From: Streptomyces sp. NBC_00708
GTDB lineage: Bacteria > Actinomycetota > Actinomycetes > Streptomycetales > Streptomycetaceae
DNA: 64,000 bases
Reading direction: 5' to 3'
Assembly (NCBI GenBank): GCA_036226585.1
Contig: CP108997.1
Span: 1,240,001-1,304,000, forward strand
The notes under the pieces are model-generated. The model had not been told where the DNA came from and did not search any database. It saw nothing but the letters and a program-made list of their open reading frames with translations. Positions 26,127-34,694 of the stretch are shown in pieces (the first letter of the stretch is position 1; each line of letters starts with the position of its first letter). The translations under genes were made by a program, and so were the position numbers.

Positions 26127-27110
26127 GTGAACGACGCCACGGACGAGATCGCTGCCGCGCTGTCGGGTCCCGGGCCGGATGCGGAGGTCGCGCTGCGGGT
26201 GCTGCGCCTGGCCTTCCGGTGGGCCGGCGCGGCGCTGGAAGGGGTCGACGGCGCGGAGAGCGGCGCGCCCGCCCTCGCGGCGCTGTTCGCGCTGGAGGAC
26301 GCGCTGGAGGAGTCCGGGGCGCTGGCCGCCGCGCTGCCCGCGCTGGTGGAGGCGGCGATGCCCGGCGAGGCGGTCGGCGGCGGCACCGAGGAGCTGATGC
26401 GCAAGCTCGGCACCGTACGCGCACGGGTCCGGGAGGAGCGCGAGCGGACCGAGCTCGCGCACGCCGCGCTGGAGAAGCTGGCAGCCGCCGAGGAGGCGCT
26501 GCGCGGCCGGCTCGCCGAGCACGAGGCGCTGCGCCGTCAGGTCGACGAACTGCGCCGGCTGGAGCGCCTGGTGCTCGCCCTGGACGCGCTCCAGGAGCAG
26601 CAGGAGGTCATCGCGGAGCGGCTGGCCGCCCTGCGCGGCCGGGATGCCGGGGTCGAGGGGACGCTGCGCACGAGCAGCGACGCGCTGGTCCGGCTGTCGG
26701 AGGACCAGCTCGCCGCCCTGGCCCCGCGCACCCGGCAGGTCCTGGAGCGGGCCGAGGCCGCGCAGCGCGCGCTGGCCGCCGAGGAGCGCGAGCACGGCGA
26801 CGCGGCGGCGGACCTGGCCGAACGGCAGGCCCGGCTCGAACGCATCCGCGAGTCGCAGGGCGACCGGGTCGCCTCGCTCCGGCGGTACGCGGCGGTGGAC
26901 CGGGAGCTGGCCGGTGCCCTGGCGGCGCCGGGGGGCGCACCGTCCGGCACGGTCACCCCGGAGCACCGGGTGACGCTGGCCGAGGTGGAGGCGGCCGGCG
27001 AGGAGATCGAACGGCGCCTCGGCGAGGCCGACGAGGCGCTGCGGCGGGTCCTGGCCGAGCGGGACGCCCGGGACCGGGACGGGAAGACCGTGGTGCACCG
27101 GGCCGGGTGA
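26127..27110 (+). CDS. Long coiled-coil protein divergent from the trypsin-STAND unit
   Basis: A 327-aa protein. About 85 residues of Ala-rich helix lead into roughly 200 residues of heptad-patterned coiled coil (LRGRLAEHEALRRQVDELRRLERL, KTRQVLERAEAAQRAL and similar), then a short basic tail. No catalytic motif or membrane segment is seen. GGAG eight bases before GTG 26127 favours this start over GTG 26103. It diverges from the Trypco1-like gene across about 140 bases and converges on the AAA+ gene with stop codons only 11 bases apart, so it sits exactly between the two halves of the system and may be a structural partner or signal arm. Confidence 0.75.
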   Translation: MNDATDEIAAALSGPGPDAEVALRVLRLAFRWAGAALEGVDGAESGAPALAALFALEDALEESGALAAALPALVEAAMPGEAVGGGTEELMRKLGTVRARVREERERTELAHAALEKLAAAEEALRGRLAEHEALRRQVDELRRLERLVLALDALQEQQEVIAERLAALRGRDAGVEGTLRTSSDALVRLSEDQLAALAPRTRQVLERAEAAQRALAAEEREHGDAAADLAERQARLERIRESQGDRVASLRRYAAVDRELAGALAAPGGAPSGTVTPEHRVTLAEVEAAGEEIERRLGEADEALRRVLAERDARDRDGKTVVHRAG

Positions 27111-27121
27111 GGGGCGCCGCC

Positions 27122-29722
27122 TCAGTACGGCGGTGGCGGTACGTCCCCCGGCAGGAAGCGGGTGAACGCCTCGGCCTCCGCCTCCGCGCCTCCCCGTGCG
27201 AAGCGGTCGGCCAGACGGGCCTCCATGAGTTCGAGCAGTTTGCGGACCGTGCGGGCGTTGCCGAAGCCTGCGGGGTCGGCGCGCCGGACCACGCGGAGCC
27301 ACTCCCCCGCGTGCCGGGGCACCTCGGGGTCCAGGGTGTAGCCCTGGTCCGCGGCCATCCGGCGCAGGATCTCCAGGAGGTCGTCGAGCCCGTAGTGCGG
27401 GAAGGGCACATGCTCGGTGAAACGGGACGCCAGGCCGGCGTTGGAGGCCAGGAAGGTGTCCATCTCGTGGGGGTAGCCGGCGACGATCACGGAGAGGCGG
27501 CCCCGCCACTGCTCCATCTCCAGCACCAGGGTGTCGATCGCCTCCTTCCCGTAGCCACCGTGCCGCACATCGCTGACCAGGCTGTACGCCTCGTCGATGA
27601 ACAGCACCCCGTCCAGCGCCTCCTGCACGGCCGCGCGGACCAGCCGGGCGGTCTCGCCGAGGTAGGCGCCGACGAGGGTCGCCCGGCTCGCCTGCACCAC
27701 ATGCCCCTTGCGCAGCAGGCCGAGGTCGCGGAAGAGGGTGCCGACGAGCCGGGCGACGGAGGTCTTCCCGGTCCCGGGCGGGCCGGTGAACAGCAGGTGC
27801 GGGGGTGTCAGCTCACCGGTGCCGTGGGCCTGGCGCAGGCGCTGCCGGTTGGCGAGGCCGGTCAGCACCTCGCGTACGGGCCGCAGTCCCACGTACGCGT
27901 CCAGCTCGGCGAGGAGCCGCGCGGGGTCGGGCGCCGGGCGTTCCAGGTAGTCGCGGTAGCGCTCCGGCAGGTCGTCGGGGGCGACCGGTTCGTCGACCCT
28001 GCCGCGCACCCGGTGGGACCAGCGGGCGAAGACGGCGTCGGCGAGGGTGCGCATGTCGCGGGCGTTGCCGAAGAACTCGTCGCGGGTGCGGTGCATCTCG
28101 GAGACGATCCGCAGGAGCCGCGTCTCCGTCTCGGGGGCGGGGAGGGCGCCGCGCTCCCGGAGCCGGCCCAGGGCGATGGAGTGCAGGACCGGTGGCGGGT
28201 AGTCGGGGAAGCGCAGGATGTTGTCCTCGGCGAATCTGCTCCGCAGGCCGGGGTTGGCCTCCAGGAACTCCCGCATCTTGTCCGGGTAGCCGGCGACGAT
28301 GACCACGAGCCGGGCGCGGTCGTTCTCCATGCGGGCGAGGAGCGCCTGAATGGCCTCGTCGCCGAACCCGTCGCGCTGGTCGCTCAGTCCGTACGCCTCG
28401 TCGATGAACAGCACGCCGTCCAGGGCGCTGTCGATCGTGGCCTCGGTCAGCTCCGAGGTCCGGCCCACGAAGCTCGCCACCAGGTCGCTCATCTTCGCCT
28501 CGACCACATGGCCCCGTTCCAGGAGCCCGAGGTCGCGGTAGATCTCCCCGACGAGCCGGGCCACGGTGGTCTTCCCGGTGCCCGGGTTCCCGGTGAACAC
28601 CAGGTGCAGGGAGGGCGGTTCGAAGTGGCCGGCCCGGCCGCCGGCGTGCAGCGCCCGCACCGTCTCGACCTCGGCCCGCAGCTGTTCGAAGCGCTCGCGC
28701 ACCACGTCGAGCCCCGGCATGGCCTCCAGCCGCTCCCAGGGGCCGCGGGGGTCTCCCGCCGTGGCCCCGGGGACGGAGGCGCGTACCGCGGCCGCTCCGA
28801 GGGCGGCCCCGGGGGTGTCGCCCAGGTGCTCCAGCCAGGCCTTCCAGGCGCTCGCCGTGCGGGGGTGGCTGCCCATCGCCTTGACGACGCCGTCGAGTTC
28901 CCGCCAGTCCGCGACGGGCAGACCGGTGCGCAGCCGTACGGCGTGGACCAGCCGTTCCACCTCGGCGGCGGGCGGGTAGTCGATCCTGGCCGTTCCGGGC
29001 CGGCCCGGCCGCCCCGCCTGCTGGCGGATCAGCGCCTCCAGGGCCGGGTAGGCGTGGCAGGACTCCACGAACCGGGCCACCTCGTTCAGGTCGGGCCTGC
29101 GGAAGACCATCAGCCACAGGTTGCCGTTGCCGTGCTCGTCGGTCCAGCTGTCCATGGCTCCGGCCAGCTCGCGCTCGGCGCGGTAGTGGCGCAGGGTGCC
29201 CTCGGCGTGCGCGAAGACGACCGCCGTACGGTGCTCGCGCCGGCTCAGGTAGCCCTTCAGGGTCATCACGGCGAACGGATCGCTCACGCCGGGGGCGGAC
29301 ACGGGGGCGGGCAGCGGCGCGCTCTCCTCGCGGGGCGCGAGGGCGGGCCCGCCGGTCACCCGGAGGGTGCCCATCGGGCCGCGCATGCCGGGGGTGCGCA
29401 TGACGGGCCGCCCGGCGCCGCCGCCGGTGCGGGCCGGGGACGGGCGCCCGCCGGGACGGGACAGGTCCCGGGAGGCGGTGTCCCGGAAGTAGACGGGGTG
29501 GTCCGTGGAGCTGAAGACGATCCGTTCGTAGCCCTCGGCGCGCAGCAGCCGCCACAGCGCCTCCTCCAGCCGGCACACCTGGTAGGCGGTGTCCACGAAG
29601 ATGTCGCCGGCGCCGGGCCCGTAGAGGATGGTGAACGGCTCGCCGCCGCGCAGCGCCGCCGCGTCGAGGCGTTCCACGACCGGCCCGGCGGCGGCGCGTG
29701 CCGGCTTGTTCAGCCGGGTCAT
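27122..29722 (-). CDS. Double AAA+ ATPase (CbbX/SpoVK type) with degenerate N-terminal domain
   Basis: An 866-aa protein with two CbbX/CfqX-type AAA+ modules. Module 1 has Walker A FTGNPGTGKTT (about 374-383) and Walker B GVLFIDEAYGL (about 434). Module 2 has Walker A FTGPPGTGKTS (about 642) and Walker B GVLFIDEAYSL (about 705). Both have the VAGYP..M sensor segment and arginine-finger region. The N-terminal 300 residues resemble a third, P-loop-less module (PFTILYGPGAGDIFVD, then FSSTDHPVYFRD). Such ATPases remodel protein partners. ATG 29722 overlaps the stop of the upstream coiled-coil gene as ATGA. This is the last gene of the eight-gene operon. Confidence 0.88.
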   Translation of the reverse strand: MTRLNKPARAAAGPVVERLDAAALRGGEPFTILYGPGAGDIFVDTAYQVCRLEEALWRLLRAEGYERIVFSSTDHPVYFRDTASRDLSRPGGRPSPARTGGGAGRPVMRTPGMRGPMGTLRVTGGPALAPREESAPLPAPVSAPGVSDPFAVMTLKGYLSRREHRTAVVFAHAEGTLRHYRAERELAGAMDSWTDEHGNGNLWLMVFRRPDLNEVARFVESCHAYPALEALIRQQAGRPGRPGTARIDYPPAAEVERLVHAVRLRTGLPVADWRELDGVVKAMGSHPRTASAWKAWLEHLGDTPGAALGAAAVRASVPGATAGDPRGPWERLEAMPGLDVVRERFEQLRAEVETVRALHAGGRAGHFEPPSLHLVFTGNPGTGKTTVARLVGEIYRDLGLLERGHVVEAKMSDLVASFVGRTSELTEATIDSALDGVLFIDEAYGLSDQRDGFGDEAIQALLARMENDRARLVVIVAGYPDKMREFLEANPGLRSRFAEDNILRFPDYPPPVLHSIALGRLRERGALPAPETETRLLRIVSEMHRTRDEFFGNARDMRTLADAVFARWSHRVRGRVDEPVAPDDLPERYRDYLERPAPDPARLLAELDAYVGLRPVREVLTGLANRQRLRQAHGTGELTPPHLLFTGPPGTGKTSVARLVGTLFRDLGLLRKGHVVQASRATLVGAYLGETARLVRAAVQEALDGVLFIDEAYSLVSDVRHGGYGKEAIDTLVLEMEQWRGRLSVIVAGYPHEMDTFLASNAGLASRFTEHVPFPHYGLDDLLEILRRMAADQGYTLDPEVPRHAGEWLRVVRRADPAGFGNARTVRKLLELMEARLADRFARGGAEAEAEAFTRFLPGDVPPPPY

Positions 29723-31107
29723 CCGCCGCTCCCCGGCTCCCCGCGCCGGGCCCGCTCCCCGCGCCGCCGGTGGGCCTCGATGTCCAGGAAGCCGCGGTCG
29801 GGGGTGCCGGGCTCGGACTCCGGGGCGGCCGGCACCGCCCGGCCGTCCTCGGCGAGGGCCCGCCGGACGGCCTCGGCGCGGTCGCGGAGCTGTTCCTCGG
29901 AGGTGCTGTCGTAGTCGTAGGAGAGGACCCGCACCACCTGTTCGCCGGAGTCGGGCGAGGCCTGCGAGATGTCGAGGACGATCTCGTTGCCGTTCTCGTG
30001 GCGCAGCTTGGCGTAGTACGAGCCCCGGGGGTCGGCGTTCTCGTACTCGCCGTCGACGAAGTCGTAGTAGGCCAGGGTGGAGAGGGTGTGGGCCACGGTG
30101 TCGGCGAGATTCACCCGGAGCTGCGAGGCCAGGTGCCGCATGGTCGCCCGGCCGACGGTGTCGCCCAGCTCCTCCTCCAGGCGGGGTGCCTCCCGGTCCC
30201 GCAGATGGAGCAGTTCGTCGGTGCCCGTCGCGTCGTCCCGGGCGCGGGTCAGGATCTCGGCGGCCTCCGTGTGCAGCCGGTCCCAGTCGCCGTCGGACCA
30301 GTAGGCGACGTCCACGGTGTAGTCGGGCAGGACCGCCCCGTCGGGGCCGGTGACGGGCTGTTCCCGGCTGCCCTCGATCTCGCCGGCGACGGTGGCCAGG
30401 GCGTCGATCGCCGCCATCTGGGCGGTGCAGCGCTCCAGTTCGCGCTGTTCGGTGTCGGCCCGCAGTTCGCTCAGCGAGTGGTAGGTCTCCTGGACGATCG
30501 CGAGGGCCGCGTCGAACCTGCCCTCGGCGGCGTTCTGTTCGGCGGTGGCGAGCCGGCCGGTGAGGCGGTCGAGCTCGCCCGGTGCGTAGCGCTCGTGGAG
30601 CCCGGCCTCGGTGAGGTCGGCCGCCATCGCGCGGGCGTCGCCCAGCCAGGTCCGTACGGTACGGCCGGCGCGGACGCGGTCCTGCGTGAGCTCGCCGATC
30701 TCCTGGGCCAGCCGGGCGGTCTCGGCGCGCCGTTCGGCGCGTTCCTCGGCGATGGCCCGGCGGACCTGTTCCTGCTGCTGTGCGAGGCGCTGCCGGGTCT
30801 CCTCGCGGATCTGCCCGGCGGACGCGGCGAGCGCCCCGCGCACCTCGGCGGCCTGGTCGCGGAGCCGGCGCGCGGTGTCGGCCTCCAGGCGGCGGGCCTG
30901 TTCGCTGAGGCCCTGGACGACCGTCTCGTGCCGCTGCTGGCGCTCCTCGACGCGCGCGAAGACCCGGTCCAGGTCCTCGCCGGTCTTCCGGCGCACCTCG
31001 TCGATGAGCTCGGGGATGTTGCGCTGTACGTCCTTGAGCTGCTGGGCCTTGCGCTGGATGCGGTACCACTCCGACTCGTCGACCTGGATGCGTTTCCTAC
31101 CGCTCAT
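29719..31107 (-). CDS. Coiled-coil protein of the GTPase/AAA+ operon
   Basis: A 462-aa protein. Residues about 10-160 are an extended coiled coil rich in Arg, Glu and Gln. A helical region (to about 290) is followed by a compact domain near 340-420 with YYDFVDGEYENADPRGSYYAKL and IVLDISQASPDSGEQVVRVLSYDY. No known enzyme motif is visible. It overlaps the radical-SAM gene by 11 bases upstream and the AAA+ gene by four bases downstream, so its dosage is tied to both. A role as substrate or scaffold of the AAA+ ATPase is inferred from this coupling. Confidence 0.75.
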   Translation of the reverse strand: MSGRKRIQVDESEWYRIQRKAQQLKDVQRNIPELIDEVRRKTGEDLDRVFARVEERQQRHETVVQGLSEQARRLEADTARRLRDQAAEVRGALAASAGQIREETRQRLAQQQEQVRRAIAEERAERRAETARLAQEIGELTQDRVRAGRTVRTWLGDARAMAADLTEAGLHERYAPGELDRLTGRLATAEQNAAEGRFDAALAIVQETYHSLSELRADTEQRELERCTAQMAAIDALATVAGEIEGSREQPVTGPDGAVLPDYTVDVAYWSDGDWDRLHTEAAEILTRARDDATGTDELLHLRDREAPRLEEELGDTVGRATMRHLASQLRVNLADTVAHTLSTLAYYDFVDGEYENADPRGSYYAKLRHENGNEIVLDISQASPDSGEQVVRVLSYDYDSTSEEQLRDRAEAVRRALAEDGRAVPAAPESEPGTPDRGFLDIEAHRRRGERARRGEPGSGG

Positions 31108-31756
31108 CGTGTTCCTGTCCTCTCACGGGGGTCGTGGTACGGGTGCGGACCGCGTCGACCGCGAGGTCGAAGGCGTCGAGCAGGCCGGGCGGCGGTACGC
31201 CGATGAGCAGCGCCTCCGGGCCGTTGACGGCGATCTCGGCGGACCGGGTGCGGTGCTCGAAGTCGTAATCCGCTCCGGCCAGGCGGCCGGTGAGGTGGTG
31301 GACGCGCTGGTTGGTGCTGCCGCGCAGGCCGCGTCCGTCGTCCAGGGCGGCCACGTACACACCGTCGACGAGGACGTCCACCTCGGCGAGGAGCGCGGGG
31401 ACGCCGGGGTCCGGGGGGCGGGTGCGGAGCCGTTCGAGCCGGTGGCCGGTGAAGCAGATGACCGAGACGTCGCGGATCTCCCGGGCCAGCCGGGCGACTT
31501 CGGCGAGGCCGGCCGCCTGGGCCATCGGCTCGCCGCCGGAGAAGGTCAGCCCGGTCACCCGCTCGTCGGCCAGCAGTTCCCGGGCCAGTTCCGCAGGGCC
31601 GGCCCGCCGGGCGGGCCGGAAGGGGATCCAGTCGGGCGCCATGCACCCGGCACAGCTGAACGGGCAGCCCTGCACCCAGAGCGCCGACCGCACCCCGGGG
31701 CCCAGTGCCTCGGTGCCGACGCGGGTGGCCGCCACGTTCAGCGCGGCGGCGGTCAT
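31097..31756 (-). CDS. NrdG-like 4Fe-4S radical SAM protein
   Basis: A 219-aa protein with the cluster motif CPFSCAGC: Cys31, Cys35 and Cys38, the CX3CX2C spacing of radical SAM enzymes. LTFSGGEPMAQA is the GGE SAM-binding motif. Its size and WVQGCPFSC context match the NrdG/pyruvate-formate-lyase-activating group (4Fe-4S single cluster domain). These normally install a glycyl radical on a partner enzyme, yet no glycyl-radical enzyme is present in the window. ATG 31756 overlaps the vWA gene stop as ATGA. In this operon it may modify a neighbouring protein; that is inference. Confidence 0.85.
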   Translation of the reverse strand: MTAAALNVAATRVGTEALGPGVRSALWVQGCPFSCAGCMAPDWIPFRPARRAGPAELARELLADERVTGLTFSGGEPMAQAAGLAEVARLAREIRDVSVICFTGHRLERLRTRPPDPGVPALLAEVDVLVDGVYVAALDDGRGLRGSTNQRVHHLTGRLAGADYDFEHRTRSAEIAVNGPEALLIGVPPPGLLDAFDLAVDAVRTRTTTPVRGQEHDER

Positions 31757-33363
31757 CCCGGCCATCCGGCGGCCGGGGCCTGGGCGGCGCGGGCCGGCTC
31801 GGCGAGATGGGTGAAGGAGACGCCGCCGACGACGACTTCGCCGCCCGGTGCGCAGACCGCGCCGCTCTCGCGGGCGGCGGTGCCGTCCGGGGAGAACCGG
31901 ATGTGCAGCTCGGTGCGGGGGCCCTCGCCCGTCGGCCTGCGCCTGCCGTGCACGGTGCCCCGGCCGCCGGTCGAGACCGGGCGCAGCGCCATCCTGCGGC
32001 CCCGCAGTTCGATGCGTTCGGGCAGCGGTCCGCCGAAGGGGGTCGCCAGCAGGAGCACGCCCCGCAGCGGCGGCCGGTTCACCCGCCGCCAGGCCAGCCA
32101 GCCGGCGAGGACGGCGAGCACGACGGCGGCCCCCAGGAGGGGCAGGAAGGCGGCGGAGCCCACGCTCGCCCGCAGCGGCACCTCCGCCTTCCGGACATGG
32201 ACCGCCGGTGGGGTCCTCAGCTCGATGTCGGGGGCGAGGGGCTGCTGCCAGGAGGAGGTGACCCGGCCGGCCAGGTGGAGGGTGGCGCGCGCGTCCTCGG
32301 TCCTGCGGTAGGGCAGCCCGCCGGCGCTCAGCCGGCCGTGCAGGGTGAGCGTGTACGTCTTGGACTCTCCGGGTTCCAGGGCGAGTTGGCCGGGCAGCCC
32401 ATCCACGGTGAGGTCCGGGCCGGTGACGGAGGCGCGCAGGCCGCTGACGGTCAGCGGGACATGGGCGGTCGTCGAGCGCAGGGTGAGCTTCCGGGTGGCG
32501 GAACCGTCGCCGAGGTCGAGGGCGTCGCCGTCCTCCCAGGTGGCGGTGACGCCCTTGCCGGTGTCGGGTGCGAGCAGCCGCGCGGCCTTGCGGGCGCGGG
32601 TGCGGTCGCCGGCCCTGGCGAGGTAGGCGCCGAGGTCCTGGATGCCCTTGGGCCGGAGCACGGTGGTGTCGGGGACGACGTCCGCGAGGAGGCCGGCGCC
32701 GGTCGCGCCGCCGCCCAGCGGGATGGCGTATCCGGCGAGTTCGGTGCGGCCGGCGACCGCCTGCGCCCGCTTGCCGAGCGCGTCCCAGGCGGGGCCCGAG
32801 GCCTTGGGGTAGCGGGAGTGGGCGGCGGGGCGGTGTTCGCCGTCGGTGAGGAGCACGACCGAGGCGACCGGGGACGCGTCGTCGCGTGCCACCTCCTTCA
32901 GGGCGGCGTCCAGGGCGGCCCCGATGTCGGTGTCGCCGTCCGGGGTGGGAGTGCCGGGGAGGGAAGCGATGATCTTCGAGGTGTCGCCGGCCGCGCCCAC
33001 GTACCGTGCCTCGGTCCGGGAGTCGAACGTGAACAGCGCGACGTGGTCCTCGGCCGTGAGCCCGTCCAGGAAGGGGCGCAGCGTCGACCGGACCGTGTTG
33101 TACCGGCCCTCCTTGGTCATGGACCCGGAGGTGTCCACGAGGATCACGTAGTCGGCGGGCTCCCGGTCCAGTTCGAGCGCGCGGTATATCTCGGCGCGGG
33201 TCGGCCCGGGGGCGGCGGGCGCGGCCTGCGCGGGGGCGGCCGGCAGGGCCACCAGAAACGCGGCGGCGAGCAGCGCGGCGCACTGCCGGACCAGGCCTCG
33301 GCCGTGCGGGCGTGCCGGGTGCGGTCCCGGCGGGGCCTCGGGCGCGGGGGCGGGGTGGTTCAC
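31753..33363 (-). CDS. Membrane-anchored extracytoplasmic vWA protein
   Basis: A 536-aa protein. A signal peptide (about 10-50, ending AAPAQA) precedes a von Willebrand A domain with the intact MIDAS motif DTSGSM near residue 76 and conserved Thr and Asp (TDGEH). A beta-rich region follows, then one membrane helix (about 404-424, FLPLLGAAVVLAVLAGWLAW) and a cytoplasmic tail of about 110 residues. The tail resembles a beta domain and could transmit a signal to the cytosolic partners. GTG 33363 overlaps the Hsp70-like gene stop as GTGA. It is the only operon product clearly facing outside, so it is a candidate sensor. Confidence 0.85.
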   Translation of the reverse strand: MNHPAPAPEAPPGPHPARPHGRGLVRQCAALLAAAFLVALPAAPAQAAPAAPGPTRAEIYRALELDREPADYVILVDTSGSMTKEGRYNTVRSTLRPFLDGLTAEDHVALFTFDSRTEARYVGAAGDTSKIIASLPGTPTPDGDTDIGAALDAALKEVARDDASPVASVVLLTDGEHRPAAHSRYPKASGPAWDALGKRAQAVAGRTELAGYAIPLGGGATGAGLLADVVPDTTVLRPKGIQDLGAYLARAGDRTRARKAARLLAPDTGKGVTATWEDGDALDLGDGSATRKLTLRSTTAHVPLTVSGLRASVTGPDLTVDGLPGQLALEPGESKTYTLTLHGRLSAGGLPYRRTEDARATLHLAGRVTSSWQQPLAPDIELRTPPAVHVRKAEVPLRASVGSAAFLPLLGAAVVLAVLAGWLAWRRVNRPPLRGVLLLATPFGGPLPERIELRGRRMALRPVSTGGRGTVHGRRRPTGEGPRTELHIRFSPDGTAARESGAVCAPGGEVVVGGVSFTHLAEPARAAQAPAAGWPG

Positions 33364-34694
33364 GAGCCCACTTCCTTGGAGTCGGTGCCGATGTCGGCCG
33401 GCAGGATGCCCAGCGGGAAGGCCCCGGGTGATCCGGCGCCCAGGGGGTGCAGGACCAGGGCGGCCGTTCCGTCCGCGGCGATCCGGACGCCCACGTGGAA
33501 GCGGTCCGTCGCGTCGCCGCCGGGCAGGGTGAGGGTGCGGACGGGTGTGCCGGCGCCGCCTCCGGGGGCGCCCACCCGCACGCGCACCGGGTGGTCCGCC
33601 CGGGTGCGTACGCCGATCCGCCGCCCGTCCGCCTCGGCGAAGACGACGGGCCCGCCCGGTTCCAGCGTCCCGGCGGCGCTGACGAGCAGTTCGCTGTCGG
33701 CCGGGTGGCCCGCCTCGGTGCGGTGGGCGCCGACCCGCACCTCGTACGGGTAGCGGTCGGCCGGGTCGACGCGGCCGGCGGCGACGAGCGCGGCGCCGAG
33801 GACCGCCGCGTGGGCCGGGTCGGTGCCCTCGGGCAGCGCGGTGAGCGGCCGGCCGGCGCCGTCCAGGTGGGGGCGCAGGGGGCCGAGTCGGGCGACGCCG
33901 CCGACCAGGGCGAGCGGGGTGTCCCGGCCGGGGCCCAGCGCCTCGGCCAGCGCCCGGTCCAGGCCGTCCGTCAGCAGCGGCAGCGCGGAGCGGACCGCGC
34001 CGGCGGTGACCGGGCGGCCCGCCACGTGGTGGACGGCGGTGGCCTCGAAGCGGCCGGGGTCGCGGGCGGCCCGGTCGAGGACGAGGCCGAGGCGGCGGGC
34101 GGCGCCGGGCTCGGCCCGGACGGCGGCCAGGGCGCGGCGGTGGTCCTCGTCCGGGGGGAGCCCGGCCCGGGTCAGGAGGGCCGTGTCGAAGCCGGTGCCG
34201 TAGCCGTCGTCGGGGGCGTGCCGGGACGTGGCGGCGACGGCCACCGCGCCCGGTGTCACCGTGCACACGGAGACCTCGGCCGCCGCCGCGCCGAGGTCGC
34301 ACACCGCGTACCGGCCGGGGGCGGCACCGCCCGTGTGGCGCAGGAGGGCGAGCACGGCGTGCGGGGTGGCCAGCGTGCGCACGTCGGGTGCAGGTCCCGC
34401 GCCGGGCGGTGCGGCGAGTGCGTCGGCGGCGCGGCGCGCGTGGGCGGCCCGGTCGTGCTGCGGGACGACGACGAGCAGCCGGTGCGGGGCGTCGTGGTGC
34501 CGGAGGTAGGCGTCGTACGCGGCGCGCAGCGCGGCGCCCCGGTCACCGGCCGCGGACCCGGGCACGGGCAGCCCCTCGCCGGGCACCGCGCCCTCCAGTT
34601 CGACCGGTTCGGGTGCGCCGCCGGGGCCGACGCGGGCGAGGCGGACGTACCGCGAGCCCGCGTCGATCGCCAGGGCGTGTCCCGGGGCCGTCAT
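33360..34694 (-). CDS. Hsp70/actin-fold ATPase-like protein
   Basis: A 444-aa protein. The N terminus LAIDAGSRYVRLA matches the phosphate-1 loop; YAVCDLGAAAAEVSV matches phosphate-2; LALVGGVARLGPLRPHL matches the adenosine loop of Hsp70/actin-fold ATPases. The C-terminal 110 residues are beta-rich (EVRVGAHRTEAG, GGPVVFAEADGRRIGV) like a shortened substrate-binding part. It lacks the DnaK lid, so it is not a normal chaperone. ATG 34694 overlaps the GAP1-like gene stop as ATGA. It probably couples ATP state to one of its operon partners. Confidence 0.78.
   Translation of the reverse strand: MTAPGHALAIDAGSRYVRLARVGPGGAPEPVELEGAVPGEGLPVPGSAAGDRGAALRAAYDAYLRHHDAPHRLLVVVPQHDRAAHARRAADALAAPPGAGPAPDVRTLATPHAVLALLRHTGGAAPGRYAVCDLGAAAAEVSVCTVTPGAVAVAATSRHAPDDGYGTGFDTALLTRAGLPPDEDHRRALAAVRAEPGAARRLGLVLDRAARDPGRFEATAVHHVAGRPVTAGAVRSALPLLTDGLDRALAEALGPGRDTPLALVGGVARLGPLRPHLDGAGRPLTALPEGTDPAHAAVLGAALVAAGRVDPADRYPYEVRVGAHRTEAGHPADSELLVSAAGTLEPGGPVVFAEADGRRIGVRTRADHPVRVRVGAPGGGAGTPVRTLTLPGGDATDRFHVGVRIAADGTAALVLHPLGAGSPGAFPLGILPADIGTDSKEVGS

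Noticed and set aside
26219..29914. 1231-aa open frame across the coiled-coil and AAA+ genes on the plus strand
   Set aside because: Low-complexity Arg/Gly/Ala translation; the AAA+ motifs are clearly on the minus strand.
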